The notes under the pieces were generated by a model. It saw only the letters and a program-made list of their open reading frames with translations, had not been told where the DNA came from and did no database searches. This document shows positions 1 to 5,539 of a DNA stretch of 5,539 nt, piece by piece. Position 1 is the first letter of the stretch. Each line of letters opens with the position of its first letter. This DNA comes from Pseudomonadota bacterium (GTDB taxonomy: Bacteria > Pseudomonadota > Alphaproteobacteria > Sphingomonadales > Sphingomonadaceae), in assembly GCA_963205285.1 (NCBI GenBank), contig CAUJJQ010000082.1:1-5539 (forward strand). The letters run 5' to 3'. A program made the translations under genes and the position numbers.

Positions 1-35
1 GCCCCGCGCATCCTGGCTTAAGGAGCGCGCGGGGC
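1..35. terminator. GC-rich hairpin at left edge, possible terminator or repeat
   Basis: The arms GCCCCGCGC (1-9) and GCGCGGGGC (27-35) are perfect reverse complements. TCCT (11-14) and AGGA (21-24) can continue the stem around a GGCTTA loop, with a small internal bulge at 10 and 25-26. The right side is followed by GCCCTTGATT, which is only weakly T-rich, so a classical intrinsic terminator is not proven. It could end transcription of a gene to the left of the window, or be a repeat element or mRNA leader structure. The left arm begins at the window edge, so the stem may be longer. Confidence 0.35.
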
Positions 36-48
36 GCCCTTGATTGGC

Positions 49-53
49 GGAGG
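49..53 (+). promoter_or_regulatory. Ribosome binding site GGAGG of the lipoprotein gene
   Basis: GGAGG lies 5 nt before the ATG at 59. This selects the ATG at 59 over the in-frame TTG at 44, which would sit upstream of this site and would put an extra MAEAN before the signal peptide. Confidence 0.7.
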
Positions 54-58
54 CGAAT

Positions 59-682
59 ATGATTTTGCGCGCAAAGGCTGTGGCCGTCGCGGCAGTGCTG
101 CTGGCGTTGCCGACTCTTAATGCTTGTATGGCCCCGATGCCACCGGTCAGCGTCACCCGTTTTCACAACGCCAGCATCGCCCCGCCGCATGCGCCGGGCA
201 GTTTTGCCATTTTTGACGGTGCGCCGGGTGCGGCAGCGACGCTCGACGCCAGTTTTTCGGGCGCGGTGGCGCGCGAATTGCAAACGCTCGGCTTTACCCG
301 CGCCGCGACCGGGGCGACGCCTGATTATGTCGTGCGCGTCGATGTGGCGCGCGCCGAAGCGCCCGCCGACAATCGCGGCGGCGGGGTCAGTGTCGGGGTT
401 GGCGGCGGCACCGGCGGCTATCGTTCAGGGGTTGGCGTTGGTGTCGGGCTGGATTTGTCGCGCCTGTTGGCGGGGGATAGCAGCCGCATCGCCACGCGCA
501 TGCGTGTCACCATCGCGGCAGGTGCGGGGGATGGTGCGCCGCTTGTCTGGGAAGCGCGCGCAGAGGCGCTGGCGCGCCGCAACAGCCCTGCTGCACAGGC
601 GGGGCTGGTCGCCGACAAATTGGCCCGCGCCATTTTTTCCGCCTATCCGGGCAATAATGGGGAAACGATCAGCGTACCATGA
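59..682 (+). CDS. DUF4136-like outer-membrane lipoprotein
   Basis: A 207-aa predicted lipoprotein of unknown function. The N-terminus has basic residues (R4, K6), a hydrophobic stretch (about 7-17) and a lipobox LNAC with the acylated cysteine at residue 23. Residue +2 is Met, not Asp, so sorting to the outer membrane facing the periplasm is expected. The body fits the DUF4136 pattern: an early region with a helix carrying AVARELQTLGF, then PDYVVRVDV, a Gly/Val-alternating strand region (about 107-130), a strand ending in APLVWEARAEA, a C-terminal helix and the ending YPGNNGETISVP. DUF4136 members are small periplasm-facing lipoproteins with no assigned biochemical role. The start at ATG 59 is chosen from the GGAGG site 5 nt upstream and the compact signal peptide. 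The stop overlaps the next gene's start as ATGA, so it is probably the first visible gene of an operon. Family assignment is from sequence pattern only. Confidence 0.85.
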   Translation: MILRAKAVAVAAVLLALPTLNACMAPMPPVSVTRFHNASIAPPHAPGSFAIFDGAPGAAATLDASFSGAVARELQTLGFTRAATGATPDYVVRVDVARAEAPADNRGGGVSVGVGGGTGGYRSGVGVGVGLDLSRLLAGDSSRIATRMRVTIAAGAGDGAPLVWEARAEALARRNSPAAQAGLVADKLARAIFSAYPGNNGETISVP

Positions 683-1815
683 CCATGTATATCTCGAGCG
701 CCTTTGATTCGGGCAATCTCATCGTCGAACATATCGACGACACGAACGCCACGCTGACCATCCGCAAGGATCAGGACAGCGATTTTTTCCAATGGTTCCA
801 TTTCCGTGTCGATGGGCCAGCGGGGAAAAAGGCGGTGCTGCGCATCACCGGGCTGAACGAAGCGGGCTTCCCCGACGGCTGGCCGGGCTATGCCGCGCGG
901 TGCAGCATCGCGCGCGGCGAAGAATGGTATACGACAGAGGCGACGCATTGGGATGAAAAGGTCGATGGCGGCACGCTCACCATCGAACAAACCCTGCCCG
1001 AAGGGCCGATGTGGTTCGCCTATTTCGCGCCATTTTCATGGGAACGGCATCAGGACATGGTCGCCGCATTTTCCGACATTGTCGGGGTGGAACACCGGAT
1101 TTTGGGCTTTACACTCGACGGACGGACGATGGATTGTCTGGAACTGGGCGAAGGAAAGACGCAAATCTGGCTCTACGCCCGTCAGCATCCCGGCGAATCG
1201 ATGGCCGAATGGTGGATGGAAGGGGCGCTCGAAATGCTCGCCGATCCCGCCGACCCGCATACCAAGCTGTTGCTGCGCCACGCGCGGCTCCACATCGTCC
1301 CCAATATGAACCCCGATGGCAGCGTGCGCGGCCATTTGCGCACCAATGCGGTGGGCGTGAACCTCAACCGCGAATGGCATGCGCCGAGCGCCGAACGCAG
1401 CCCCGAAGTGTTGTGCGTCCTCGACGCGATGGATGAAAGCGGGCTGGACATTGCCATCGATGTCCATGGCGACGAAGCGATTCCGGCCAATTTCGTCGCA
1501 GGGTATGAGGGTATACCATCCTGGACCGACGAACATGGCGCCCGCTTTTATGCTTTCCGCGACCGGCTGGCCGCGCGTTCGCCCGATTTTCAAATGAAAT
1601 TGGGCTATGTGCTGACCCCGTCGGGGGAGGCCAATCTGTCGCTTTCGACCAACCAACTCGCCGAGCGATTTGGCGCGATGGCGATGACGCTCGAAATGCC
1701 ATTCAAGGATAATATCGACCTGCCTGACCCCGATACGGGGTGGAGCCCGGCACGGTCGAAATTGCTCGCCCGCGCGTGCCTCAAGACCCTCGCCGAATAT
1801 CTGATCGATAATTGA
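679..1815 (+). CDS. M14-family zinc carboxypeptidase (cytosolic carboxypeptidase-like)
   Basis: A 378-aa intact metallocarboxypeptidase resembling the M14 cytosolic carboxypeptidase (CCP/Nna1-like) branch. There is no signal peptide, so it should act in the cytoplasm. Residues 1 to about 125 look like the beta-sandwich N-domain of this branch (QWFHFRV at 38-44, FAYFAPFSWERH near 113-124). The catalytic domain follows. The zinc ligands are H170 and E173 (HPGES) and H263 (DVHGDE). NPDG lies at 211-214, the substrate-carboxylate-binding Asn-Arg pair lies in NLNREW (N230, R231), and the catalytic Glu is E339 in MTLEM. All key residues are present. Eukaryotic relatives trim glutamates from tubulin tails; the bacterial substrate is unknown, and calling it a deglutamylase would be inference. 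The start ATG (679) overlaps the lipoprotein stop (ATGA). A second ATG at 685 is possible. The nearest SD-like GGGGA (659-663) is 15 nt away, so coupled translation is likely. The stop overlaps the next gene's ATG by one base. Confidence 0.92.
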   Translation: MTMYISSAFDSGNLIVEHIDDTNATLTIRKDQDSDFFQWFHFRVDGPAGKKAVLRITGLNEAGFPDGWPGYAARCSIARGEEWYTTEATHWDEKVDGGTLTIEQTLPEGPMWFAYFAPFSWERHQDMVAAFSDIVGVEHRILGFTLDGRTMDCLELGEGKTQIWLYARQHPGESMAEWWMEGALEMLADPADPHTKLLLRHARLHIVPNMNPDGSVRGHLRTNAVGVNLNREWHAPSAERSPEVLCVLDAMDESGLDIAIDVHGDEAIPANFVAGYEGIPSWTDEHGARFYAFRDRLAARSPDFQMKLGYVLTPSGEANLSLSTNQLAERFGAMAMTLEMPFKDNIDLPDPDTGWSPARSKLLARACLKTLAEYLIDN

Positions 1816-2270
1816 TGCGCATCATCCGCGATGATTTGGAGGGGGCGGAAATCCGCGCCCTCCTCAGCGCACATATGACGCATATGCTGGGCAATTCACC
1901 CAAGGACAGCTGCCATTTCCTTGATCTGACCGGGCTGCGCCAGCCCAATGTCCATTTCTGGTCGATGTGGGATGGCGATGCACTGACGGGGATGGGCGCG
2001 CTCAAAATCCATGACGCGCAACTGGGTGAAATAAAATCGATGCGCACGCATGATGCGCATTTGCGGCGCGGGGTGGCGGCGCGGATGCTCCGCCATATCA
2101 TTGATCAGGCACGAAAAATGGGCCTCGCGCGCCTCAGCCTCGAAACCGGGTCCGGCCCCGCCTTTGACGCGGCGCACGGGCTTTATTTGCGCTTTGGCTT
2201 TGCCTATGGCCCGCCCTTTGCCGACTATGTCGCCGACCCGTTCAGCCGTTTCATGACCTTGGAGCTATAA
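1815..2270 (+). CDS. GNAT-family N-acetyltransferase
   Basis: A 151-aa single-domain GCN5-related N-acetyltransferase. It has an N-terminal strand-helix ([20 protein letters not shown]), a central strand with [40 protein letters not shown] (broken here by the beta4 strand), and an acetyl-CoA pyrophosphate-binding loop RRGVAA (84-89), which matches the Q/R-x-x-G-x-G/A signature. The following helix, LSLETGSG (108-114) and [17 protein letters not shown] (119-135) are the usual C-terminal motif B region. The overall pattern is close to the YsnE-like small GNATs. These transfer the acetyl group from acetyl-CoA to an amine; the acceptor cannot be read from the sequence. The ATG at 1815 shares one base with the peptidase stop (TGATG) and is preferred to the TTG at 1812. 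No SD is visible, so reinitiation after the peptidase is likely. Confidence 0.9.
   Translation: MRIIRDDLEGAEIRALLSAHMTHMLGNSPKDSCHFLDLTGLRQPNVHFWSMWDGDALTGMGALKIHDAQLGEIKSMRTHDAHLRRGVAARMLRHIIDQARKMGLARLSLETGSGPAFDAAHGLYLRFGFAYGPPFADYVADPFSRFMTLEL
2261..2264 (+). promoter_or_regulatory. Ribosome binding site GGAG of gpmA
   Basis: GGAG lies inside the last codons of the acetyltransferase gene, 8 nt before the TTG at 2273. This spacing is ideal and supports TTG as the real gpmA start, because no ATG lies near the conserved [10 protein letters not shown]-terminus. Confidence 0.6.
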
Positions 2271-2272
2271 TC

Positions 2273-2959
2273 TTGCCGCAACTCGTCCTCATCCGCCATG
2301 GCCAGTCGCAATGGAATCTGGAGAACCGCTTTACCGGCTGGTGGGACGTTGATGTCACCGAAAATGGGGTGGAGGAGGCGCGCGCCGCAGGGCGGTTGAT
2401 GCGCGACAAGGGGCTGGATTTTGACGCTTGTTTCACCTCGCTCCAGACCCGCGCGATTAAAACGCTGCATCTGGCGCTCGAAGAAATGGGGCGTTTGTGG
2501 CTGCCGGTGACCAAGGATTGGCGGCTCAACGAACGTCATTATGGCGGACTGACCGGGCTGGACAAAGCCGAAACCGCCGCGCGCCATGGTGATGCGCAGG
2601 TGCATATCTGGCGGCGCAGTTTTGACGTGCCGCCCCCGCCGATGGAGGGGGGCAGCCCCTTCGACCTCAGCAGCGACCGGCGCTATCAGGGCATAGATAT
2701 TCCCGCGACCGAAAGCCTCAAAGACACGATCGAACGCGTGCTCCCTTATTGGGATAGCGCCATCGCGCCCCAATTGCGTGGTGGCGCGCGGGTGCTGATT
2801 TCGGCGCATGGCAATTCGCTGCGCGCGCTGGTCAAACATTTGTCGGGCATCGCCGATGATGCGATCACCAGCCTCGAAATCCCGACCGGCCAGCCGATTG
2901 TCTACGAACTTGATAGTGATTTGCGCAGCGTCGATCGTTATTATCTGTCGGAGCGTTAA
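2273..2959 (+). CDS. gpmA: 2,3-bisphosphoglycerate-dependent phosphoglycerate mutase
   Basis: A 228-aa cytosolic enzyme interconverting 3- and 2-phosphoglycerate in glycolysis and gluconeogenesis, using a phosphohistidine intermediate primed by 2,3-bisphosphoglycerate. The hallmarks are complete: LIRHGQS with the phosphorylated His at 9, [15 protein letters not shown] (18-32), the SLQTRAIKT segment with R60, [14 protein letters not shown] with the acid/base E87, [11 protein letters not shown], and [13 protein letters not shown] with H179, then [11 protein letters not shown]. It is shorter than the roughly 250-aa E. coli enzyme: the loop between PPPM and [16 protein letters not shown] is reduced, and the C-terminal tail after RYYLSE is missing. 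Both are typical of alphaproteobacterial forms. The start is TTG, supported by GGAG 8 nt upstream and by the fixed distance to RHG. It begins 2 nt after the acetyltransferase stop and is the last gene of the operon. It faces the receptor gene convergently. Confidence 0.97.
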   Translation: MPQLVLIRHGQSQWNLENRFTGWWDVDVTENGVEEARAAGRLMRDKGLDFDACFTSLQTRAIKTLHLALEEMGRLWLPVTKDWRLNERHYGGLTGLDKAETAARHGDAQVHIWRRSFDVPPPPMEGGSPFDLSSDRRYQGIDIPATESLKDTIERVLPYWDSAIAPQLRGGARVLISAHGNSLRALVKHLSGIADDAITSLEIPTGQPIVYELDSDLRSVDRYYLSER

Positions 2960-2964
2960 TTGTC

Positions 2965-2990
2965 TGATCCGAAGCGGGTGTTTCGGATCA
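2965..2990. terminator. Perfect 9-bp stem hairpin between convergent genes
   Basis: TGATCCGAA (2965-2973) and TTCGGATCA (2982-2990) are perfect reverse complements around an 8-nt loop, starting 6 nt after the gpmA stop. Its position between convergent stops suggests a bidirectional transcription end or an mRNA 3'-end stabiliser. Neither strand has a clear U-tract after the stem, so it is not a canonical rho-independent terminator. Confidence 0.5.
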
Positions 2991-3043
2991 CGCGGGCCGG
3001 AGCAGCACCGAAATTCGTAGCTCTGCGAGTTTCGAAAAAGACG

Positions 3044-5155
3044 TTAAAAACTGCCCGAAATCGTCAAGATACCGATCAGGTAAATGTTGCGCACCTGTCG
3101 TTCGGAAAAGGCCAGTGGCCCGTCGCGCCTGTCCACCGAAACATCGCGGCGGATATCGTCATAGGTGTTGATGAGGTTGCGCAGCGACAGCCGCACACTC
3201 AGCCCCATCACATCCTTATGCTCCACATAGATGGTGGTCACCGGCAGCGCCAATTGCGAGCGGAAAAATTGGTCGAGCCGAAAGGTCGGCCCGCGAATCA
3301 ACTCGGTAATCTGCCCGCCAAAGGCAATCGGCGTGCCGGGGATGTCGTCGCGAAAATCAACCGCCCAGTCGCGGATCAGGTCATTGCTGATCCGCCGGGC
3401 ATCGCCGGTAACCGGGTCGGGGACGCGCGAACGGTTGAAACTGCCGCGCAGGTCAATCCGCGCGCCGCGCCAGCCCAGACTGTCGAGCAATAATGTCCCC
3501 CGGACGGTGAGGCCATAACGTCGCGCACGCGGCAAATTGCCGATGGTTTCCTCGGTCGGGCTGACCGGGATCGAATCGACAATGTCGCTGATCCATTCAT
3601 GGTATCCGCCGATGCTGATCGACCCCGCCGGGCCGAGCGTGCGCGCGACCTGCCCCTCCACCCGCCAGCTTTGTTCGGGCACCAGATTTGCATTGGCTGC
3701 GGTGCCGGTGCCGTTCATCAAGTCAACCCCGGCGCTAAAATCATCGAGCGCCAATTGCCCGACCCGTCGCCTTATGGCCGCATTGACGCGGATGCGCGGG
3801 CTGGCATTCCAGGTCAGCGACAGCGCCCCTTTGGGCCGGAAATATGCGCGGGTGACCGTGCTCGAACCAGCCCCGGCGGGGGCAAAATTGGTTGCGCGAA
3901 TGGCGCTATATTCGCCGCCCAGCGTCCATTGCGCGCTAAGGTTGCTGGCGAGGGACAAATTGCGGGTGACCAGCGCCTCACCGCGCCATTCATCGACATA
4001 AAAATCGGTGCCGCTGATCGGCTGGCTGATGAAATTGCCGCTGGGGTCCAGCACCGCAAATTCGGCGCTGGTGCGCAGGAAATTATACGCGCCCTCCATG
4101 CTCGCCGTCCATGTGCCCGACCCCCAGCTATATTCGGCGCGCAGCACCGATTCGCCCTCGTCATAAACCGGGTTAAACCGATTGCCGGTTGCCGGGTTGC
4201 CGGTGGCGCGTTCGGTAAAGCGGGTCGCGGTGCCGATATTGGTGTGGGCATAGCTTTGCAGCCCGGCGAGTTTCAGCCGCCCCGAACCCAGATCAAATTC
4301 AATGTCGCCCCCCCCTTCGACCCCCTGTTCGCGGTATCGCCGTTCGAACAATTCATCACGCAACACATTGCTGGCGATGATATTGGCCAGGCCGGTCTGG
4401 TGGATGGTCGAATATTCGCTGCTGCCCGACAGGTTGAGGTTGAGGATGGTGCCATTGCCCCATTCGCGATGGATGGTGCCGCTGAGCGTTGGTTCATCCA
4501 TGTGAAATTCGTCGAGCTGGAAACGGTCGATCAGCAGATTGCCCAGTGCATCGCGCACCAGTTCCGGCCCCTGCCCGCCGCGCCGCGCACCCGCATCATT
4601 GGCAAGGCTCAGCGTAAAATCGGTCGCGCCGAGCCGCCCGCTTGCTGAAATGCGCGCGTTGGTAATCTGATCTTCGATGTTGCGGCGGTTCTGCCCCTCC
4701 CACCTATATTGGACGCGTACCTGATTTTGCTGGACGATGACATTGACCACCCGGCCGGTCAGCCCCGAAATGCCGATCTGCGCGCCGTCGAGCACGTCGA
4801 TGCGCACCACCGCGCTCGCCGCAATCTGGCGCAGCGCGCTTTGCGCATCATTGGTCTTGCCGGTAATCCGCTGCCCGTTGATGAGGATATTCTGGCTCGC
4901 CTCCCCCAGTCCGCGATCCTCGCTGGTTTCGGCCAGCCGGAAATCGGGCACCTGATTGACCATGTCGAGCGCACTGCGCGGTGAAAAGCGCGTAAAATAT
5001 TCGGGGGGATAGGTTTCGGTTGCGCTGGCGGCTGCATCGCTGTTCGCAGCATCATTGCGCTGCGCATAAAGCATAGTGGGCTGTAATAATGCCAATAATA
5101 CCAGCGAAACGGCGGGCATTTGACGAATATGGCTTGTTTTTCGGCGGGGGAGCAT
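3044..5155 (-). CDS. TonB-dependent-receptor-like outer-membrane protein
   Basis: A 703-aa predicted outer-membrane receptor counted from ATG 5155. The signal peptide begins MLPRRKTSHIRQ (basic), continues with a hydrophobic core VSLVLLALLQPTML, and is probably cleaved after LYA (residue 31). The plug domain spans about 47-140: YPPEYFTRFSPRSALDMVNQVPDF, then RGLGEASQNILINGQRI (LINGQR at 91-96), VVRIDVLDGAQIG (DGA at 123-125) and GLTGRVVNVIV. The rest shows alternating amphipathic strands of a beta-barrel and ends in ...IGILTISGSF, with the terminal Phe typical of barrel-assembly signals. Such receptors import scarce ligands using TonB energy; the substrate here is unknown and no transporter or regulator is adjacent. 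I see no obvious consensus TonB box in the mature N-terminus. The frame stays open to 5494, but that extra 113 aa reads as translated repeats. ATG 5119 (MPAVSL) is an alternative start but lacks the basic n-region. No start has a strong SD. Confidence 0.88.
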   Translation of the reverse strand: MLPRRKTSHIRQMPAVSLVLLALLQPTMLYAQRNDAANSDAAASATETYPPEYFTRFSPRSALDMVNQVPDFRLAETSEDRGLGEASQNILINGQRITGKTNDAQSALRQIAASAVVRIDVLDGAQIGISGLTGRVVNVIVQQNQVRVQYRWEGQNRRNIEDQITNARISASGRLGATDFTLSLANDAGARRGGQGPELVRDALGNLLIDRFQLDEFHMDEPTLSGTIHREWGNGTILNLNLSGSSEYSTIHQTGLANIIASNVLRDELFERRYREQGVEGGGDIEFDLGSGRLKLAGLQSYAHTNIGTATRFTERATGNPATGNRFNPVYDEGESVLRAEYSWGSGTWTASMEGAYNFLRTSAEFAVLDPSGNFISQPISGTDFYVDEWRGEALVTRNLSLASNLSAQWTLGGEYSAIRATNFAPAGAGSSTVTRAYFRPKGALSLTWNASPRIRVNAAIRRRVGQLALDDFSAGVDLMNGTGTAANANLVPEQSWRVEGQVARTLGPAGSISIGGYHEWISDIVDSIPVSPTEETIGNLPRARRYGLTVRGTLLLDSLGWRGARIDLRGSFNRSRVPDPVTGDARRISNDLIRDWAVDFRDDIPGTPIAFGGQITELIRGPTFRLDQFFRSQLALPVTTIYVEHKDVMGLSVRLSLRNLINTYDDIRRDVSVDRRDGPLAFSERQVRNIYLIGILTISGSF

Positions 5156-5161
5156 TTCGTC

Positions 5162-5189
5162 GCTATAAAGCATTGGATACTGCCAACAA
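5162..5189 (-). promoter_or_regulatory. Candidate promoter of the receptor gene
   Basis: Reading on the - strand, TTGTTG (5189-5184) is followed after 16 nt by TATAGC (5167-5162), a moderate -35/-10 pair. Transcription would begin near 5155, at or beside the chosen ATG. The mRNA would then be nearly leaderless, or translation would use the ATG at 5119. The hexamers are only partial matches, so this is a tentative call. Confidence 0.25.
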
Positions 5190-5202
5190 GTGTAGTTGTT
5201 GG
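5183..5202. promoter_or_regulatory. 7-bp inverted repeat, possible operator
   Basis: CCAACAA (5183-5189) and TTGTTGG (5196-5202) are perfect reverse complements with a 6-nt spacer. The 20-bp size and half-site spacing suit a dimeric helix-turn-helix regulator. The site overlaps the candidate -35 of the receptor promoter, where a bound protein could control transcription. No regulator gene is visible in the window, and the match could be chance. Confidence 0.35.
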
Positions 5203-5266
5203 GCGGCGACATCATCCAACTCTCATCGTCAGCCCCGCGCATGGGGGGAGGATCCAGTGAAAAATG

Positions 5267-5316
5267 CCCACCCCAGTTTGAAGAACACCCACCCCAGTTT
5301 GATGAACACCCACCCC
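5267..5316. repeat. 21-bp tandem direct repeat, 2.4 copies
   Basis: A 21-nt unit beginning CCCACCCCAGTTTGA occurs at 5267-5287 and 5288-5308 with a single difference (A at 5282, T at 5303). A third partial copy, CCCACCCC, covers 5309-5316. The period is a multiple of three, which keeps the - strand frame open and gives a repeated SSNWGGC peptide, probably without meaning. Confidence 0.85.
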
Positions 5317-5320
5317 CCAA

Positions 5321-5344
5321 CCCCCTCCCGCATGCGGGAGGGGG
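5321..5344. repeat. 24-bp perfect palindrome (REP-like intergenic element)
   Basis: The left arm CCCCCTCCCGCA (5321-5332) is the exact reverse complement of 5333-5344, with GCATGC at the centre and no loop. This C-rich/G-rich palindrome type is widespread between genes in proteobacteria, and its translation (PPPACGRGLGGG) is a known false-coding signature. It could form a cruciform or an RNA stem. Confidence 0.8.
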
Positions 5345-5418
5345 ATTAACTCTCTGCGTCCTTTGCTTCCTCCGCGCCACTGAGCGAACCGCAAGTCGAG
5401 CGCATAATTTGGTGATGG

Positions 5419-5438
5419 ATTCCCGCTTTCGCGGGAAT
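5419..5438. repeat. Hairpin of the ATTCCCGC/GCGGGAAT intergenic repeat
   Basis: ATTCCCGC (5419-5426) and GCGGGAAT (5431-5438) are perfect complements with a TTTC loop, followed on the + strand by GACATTTTT. The sequence is the core of a very common proteobacterial dispersed repeat, whose antisense translation gives FPRKRES. The short T-run makes + strand terminator activity conceivable, but no + strand gene ends nearby. Confidence 0.75.
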
Positions 5439-5471
5439 GACATTTTTGATGACGAGGGGGCTTTAACCGTT

Positions 5472-5495
5472 CGTGTCGAGCGAAGTCGAGACACG
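5472..5495. repeat. TCGA-containing inverted repeat
   Basis: CGTGTC (5472-5477) pairs with GACACG (5490-5495). Inside lie two TCGA copies (5476-5479 and 5486-5489), allowing an alternative slipped stem. This resembles another dispersed intergenic repeat common in alphaproteobacteria (GTCGAGCGAAGTCGAG core, 5475-5490). Confidence 0.6.
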
Positions 5496-5539
5496 GAAAG
5501 GTTCGTAGCTCCGCAACCGCTTGGCGTCTTGGCGCGAAC

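Larger units (their letters stand above)
5203..5539. other. Non-coding, repeat-rich region upstream of the receptor
   Basis: I see no credible gene here. The sequence is a string of small repeats: 21-bp tandem copies, a 24-bp palindrome, a GCGGGAAT hairpin and a TCGA inverted repeat, plus stretches such as CTCTGCGTCCTTTGC (5353-5367) and TTGGCGTCTTGGCG (5521-5534) that resemble dispersed intergenic repeats of proteobacteria. One - strand frame is open through it up to 5494, but its translation contains SFPRKRESI and NPPPACGRGLGGG. These are recognisable as translated intergenic repeats that often appear as false N-termini in annotation. Confidence 0.7.

Noticed and set aside
1..62. Possible 3' end of an upstream gene
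   Set aside because: The three + frames end at 19-21, 41-43 and 60-62. The last would overlap the lipoprotein ATG as ATGA, but its codons (TTA, AGG, CGA, ATA) are poor for this genome. With so few codons I cannot choose a frame.
1036..1656. 206-aa open frame on the - strand
   Set aside because: It is antisense to the M14 peptidase catalytic domain and has no start signal or family pattern.
2225..2839. 204-aa open frame on the - strand
   Set aside because: It is antisense to gpmA, whose catalytic motifs prove the + strand frame. No domain pattern is seen in the antisense product.
3020..3043. Possible U-rich terminator after the receptor stop
   Set aside because: The - strand has CTTTTT just after the stop codon, but no stable stem lies immediately before it, so an intrinsic terminator is not supported.
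3599..4648. 349-aa open frame on the + strand
   Set aside because: It lies wholly antisense to the receptor gene, whose plug and barrel pattern is continuous. The predicted peptide has no recognisable domain and reflects GC-rich antisense openness.
5267..5344. Possible CRISPR-like array
   Set aside because: The 21-bp copies are directly contiguous with no unique spacers, and the palindrome beside them is a different sequence. This is a simple tandem repeat plus a REP-like element.

Overview
The window reads as ordinary chromosomal DNA from a GC-rich alphaproteobacterium, most likely a sphingomonad (Sphingopyxis/Sphingorhabdus-like). This is inferred from base composition, from a Gly/Val-rich DUF4136-type lipoprotein ending in PGNNGETISVP, from a TonB receptor whose plug has the FSPRSALDMVNQVP...LINGQR pattern common in that order, and from the intergenic repeat types. 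No marker gene fixes the genus.

Positions 1-2959 hold four tightly packed genes on the + strand. They are a DUF4136-like lipoprotein (59-682), an M14-family zinc carboxypeptidase of the cytosolic carboxypeptidase type (679-1815), a GNAT acetyltransferase (1815-2270) and a 2,3-bisphosphoglycerate-dependent phosphoglycerate mutase, gpmA (2273-2959). Their junctions are ATGA, TGATG and a 2-nt gap, so they are very probably co-transcribed and translationally coupled. The operon promoter lies outside the window or just at its left edge. Only gpmA has a firmly known pathway role (glycolysis/gluconeogenesis). The others do not form a recognisable pathway with it.

Positions 2960-3043 are a short convergent intergenic stretch with a perfect 9-bp stem hairpin. 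Positions 3044-5155 on the - strand encode a TonB-dependent-receptor-like outer-membrane protein of 703 aa with signal peptide, plug and beta-barrel. Its substrate is not evident.

Positions 5156-5539 hold the receptor's upstream region. It contains a candidate promoter overlapped by a 7-bp inverted repeat, then a patchwork of small repeats: a 21-bp tandem repeat, a 24-bp perfect palindrome, a GCGGGAAT-type hairpin and a TCGA-containing inverted repeat. The receptor reading frame stays open through these repeats to 5494, but that N-terminal extension looks like translated repeat DNA and is not real coding sequence.

I found no RNA gene, CRISPR array, insertion sequence or clear defence or biosynthetic system. 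The points most worth a second look are the conserved-looking but functionally odd operon (peptidase, acetyltransferase and lipoprotein with gpmA), the start of the receptor gene, and the repeat patchwork upstream of it.
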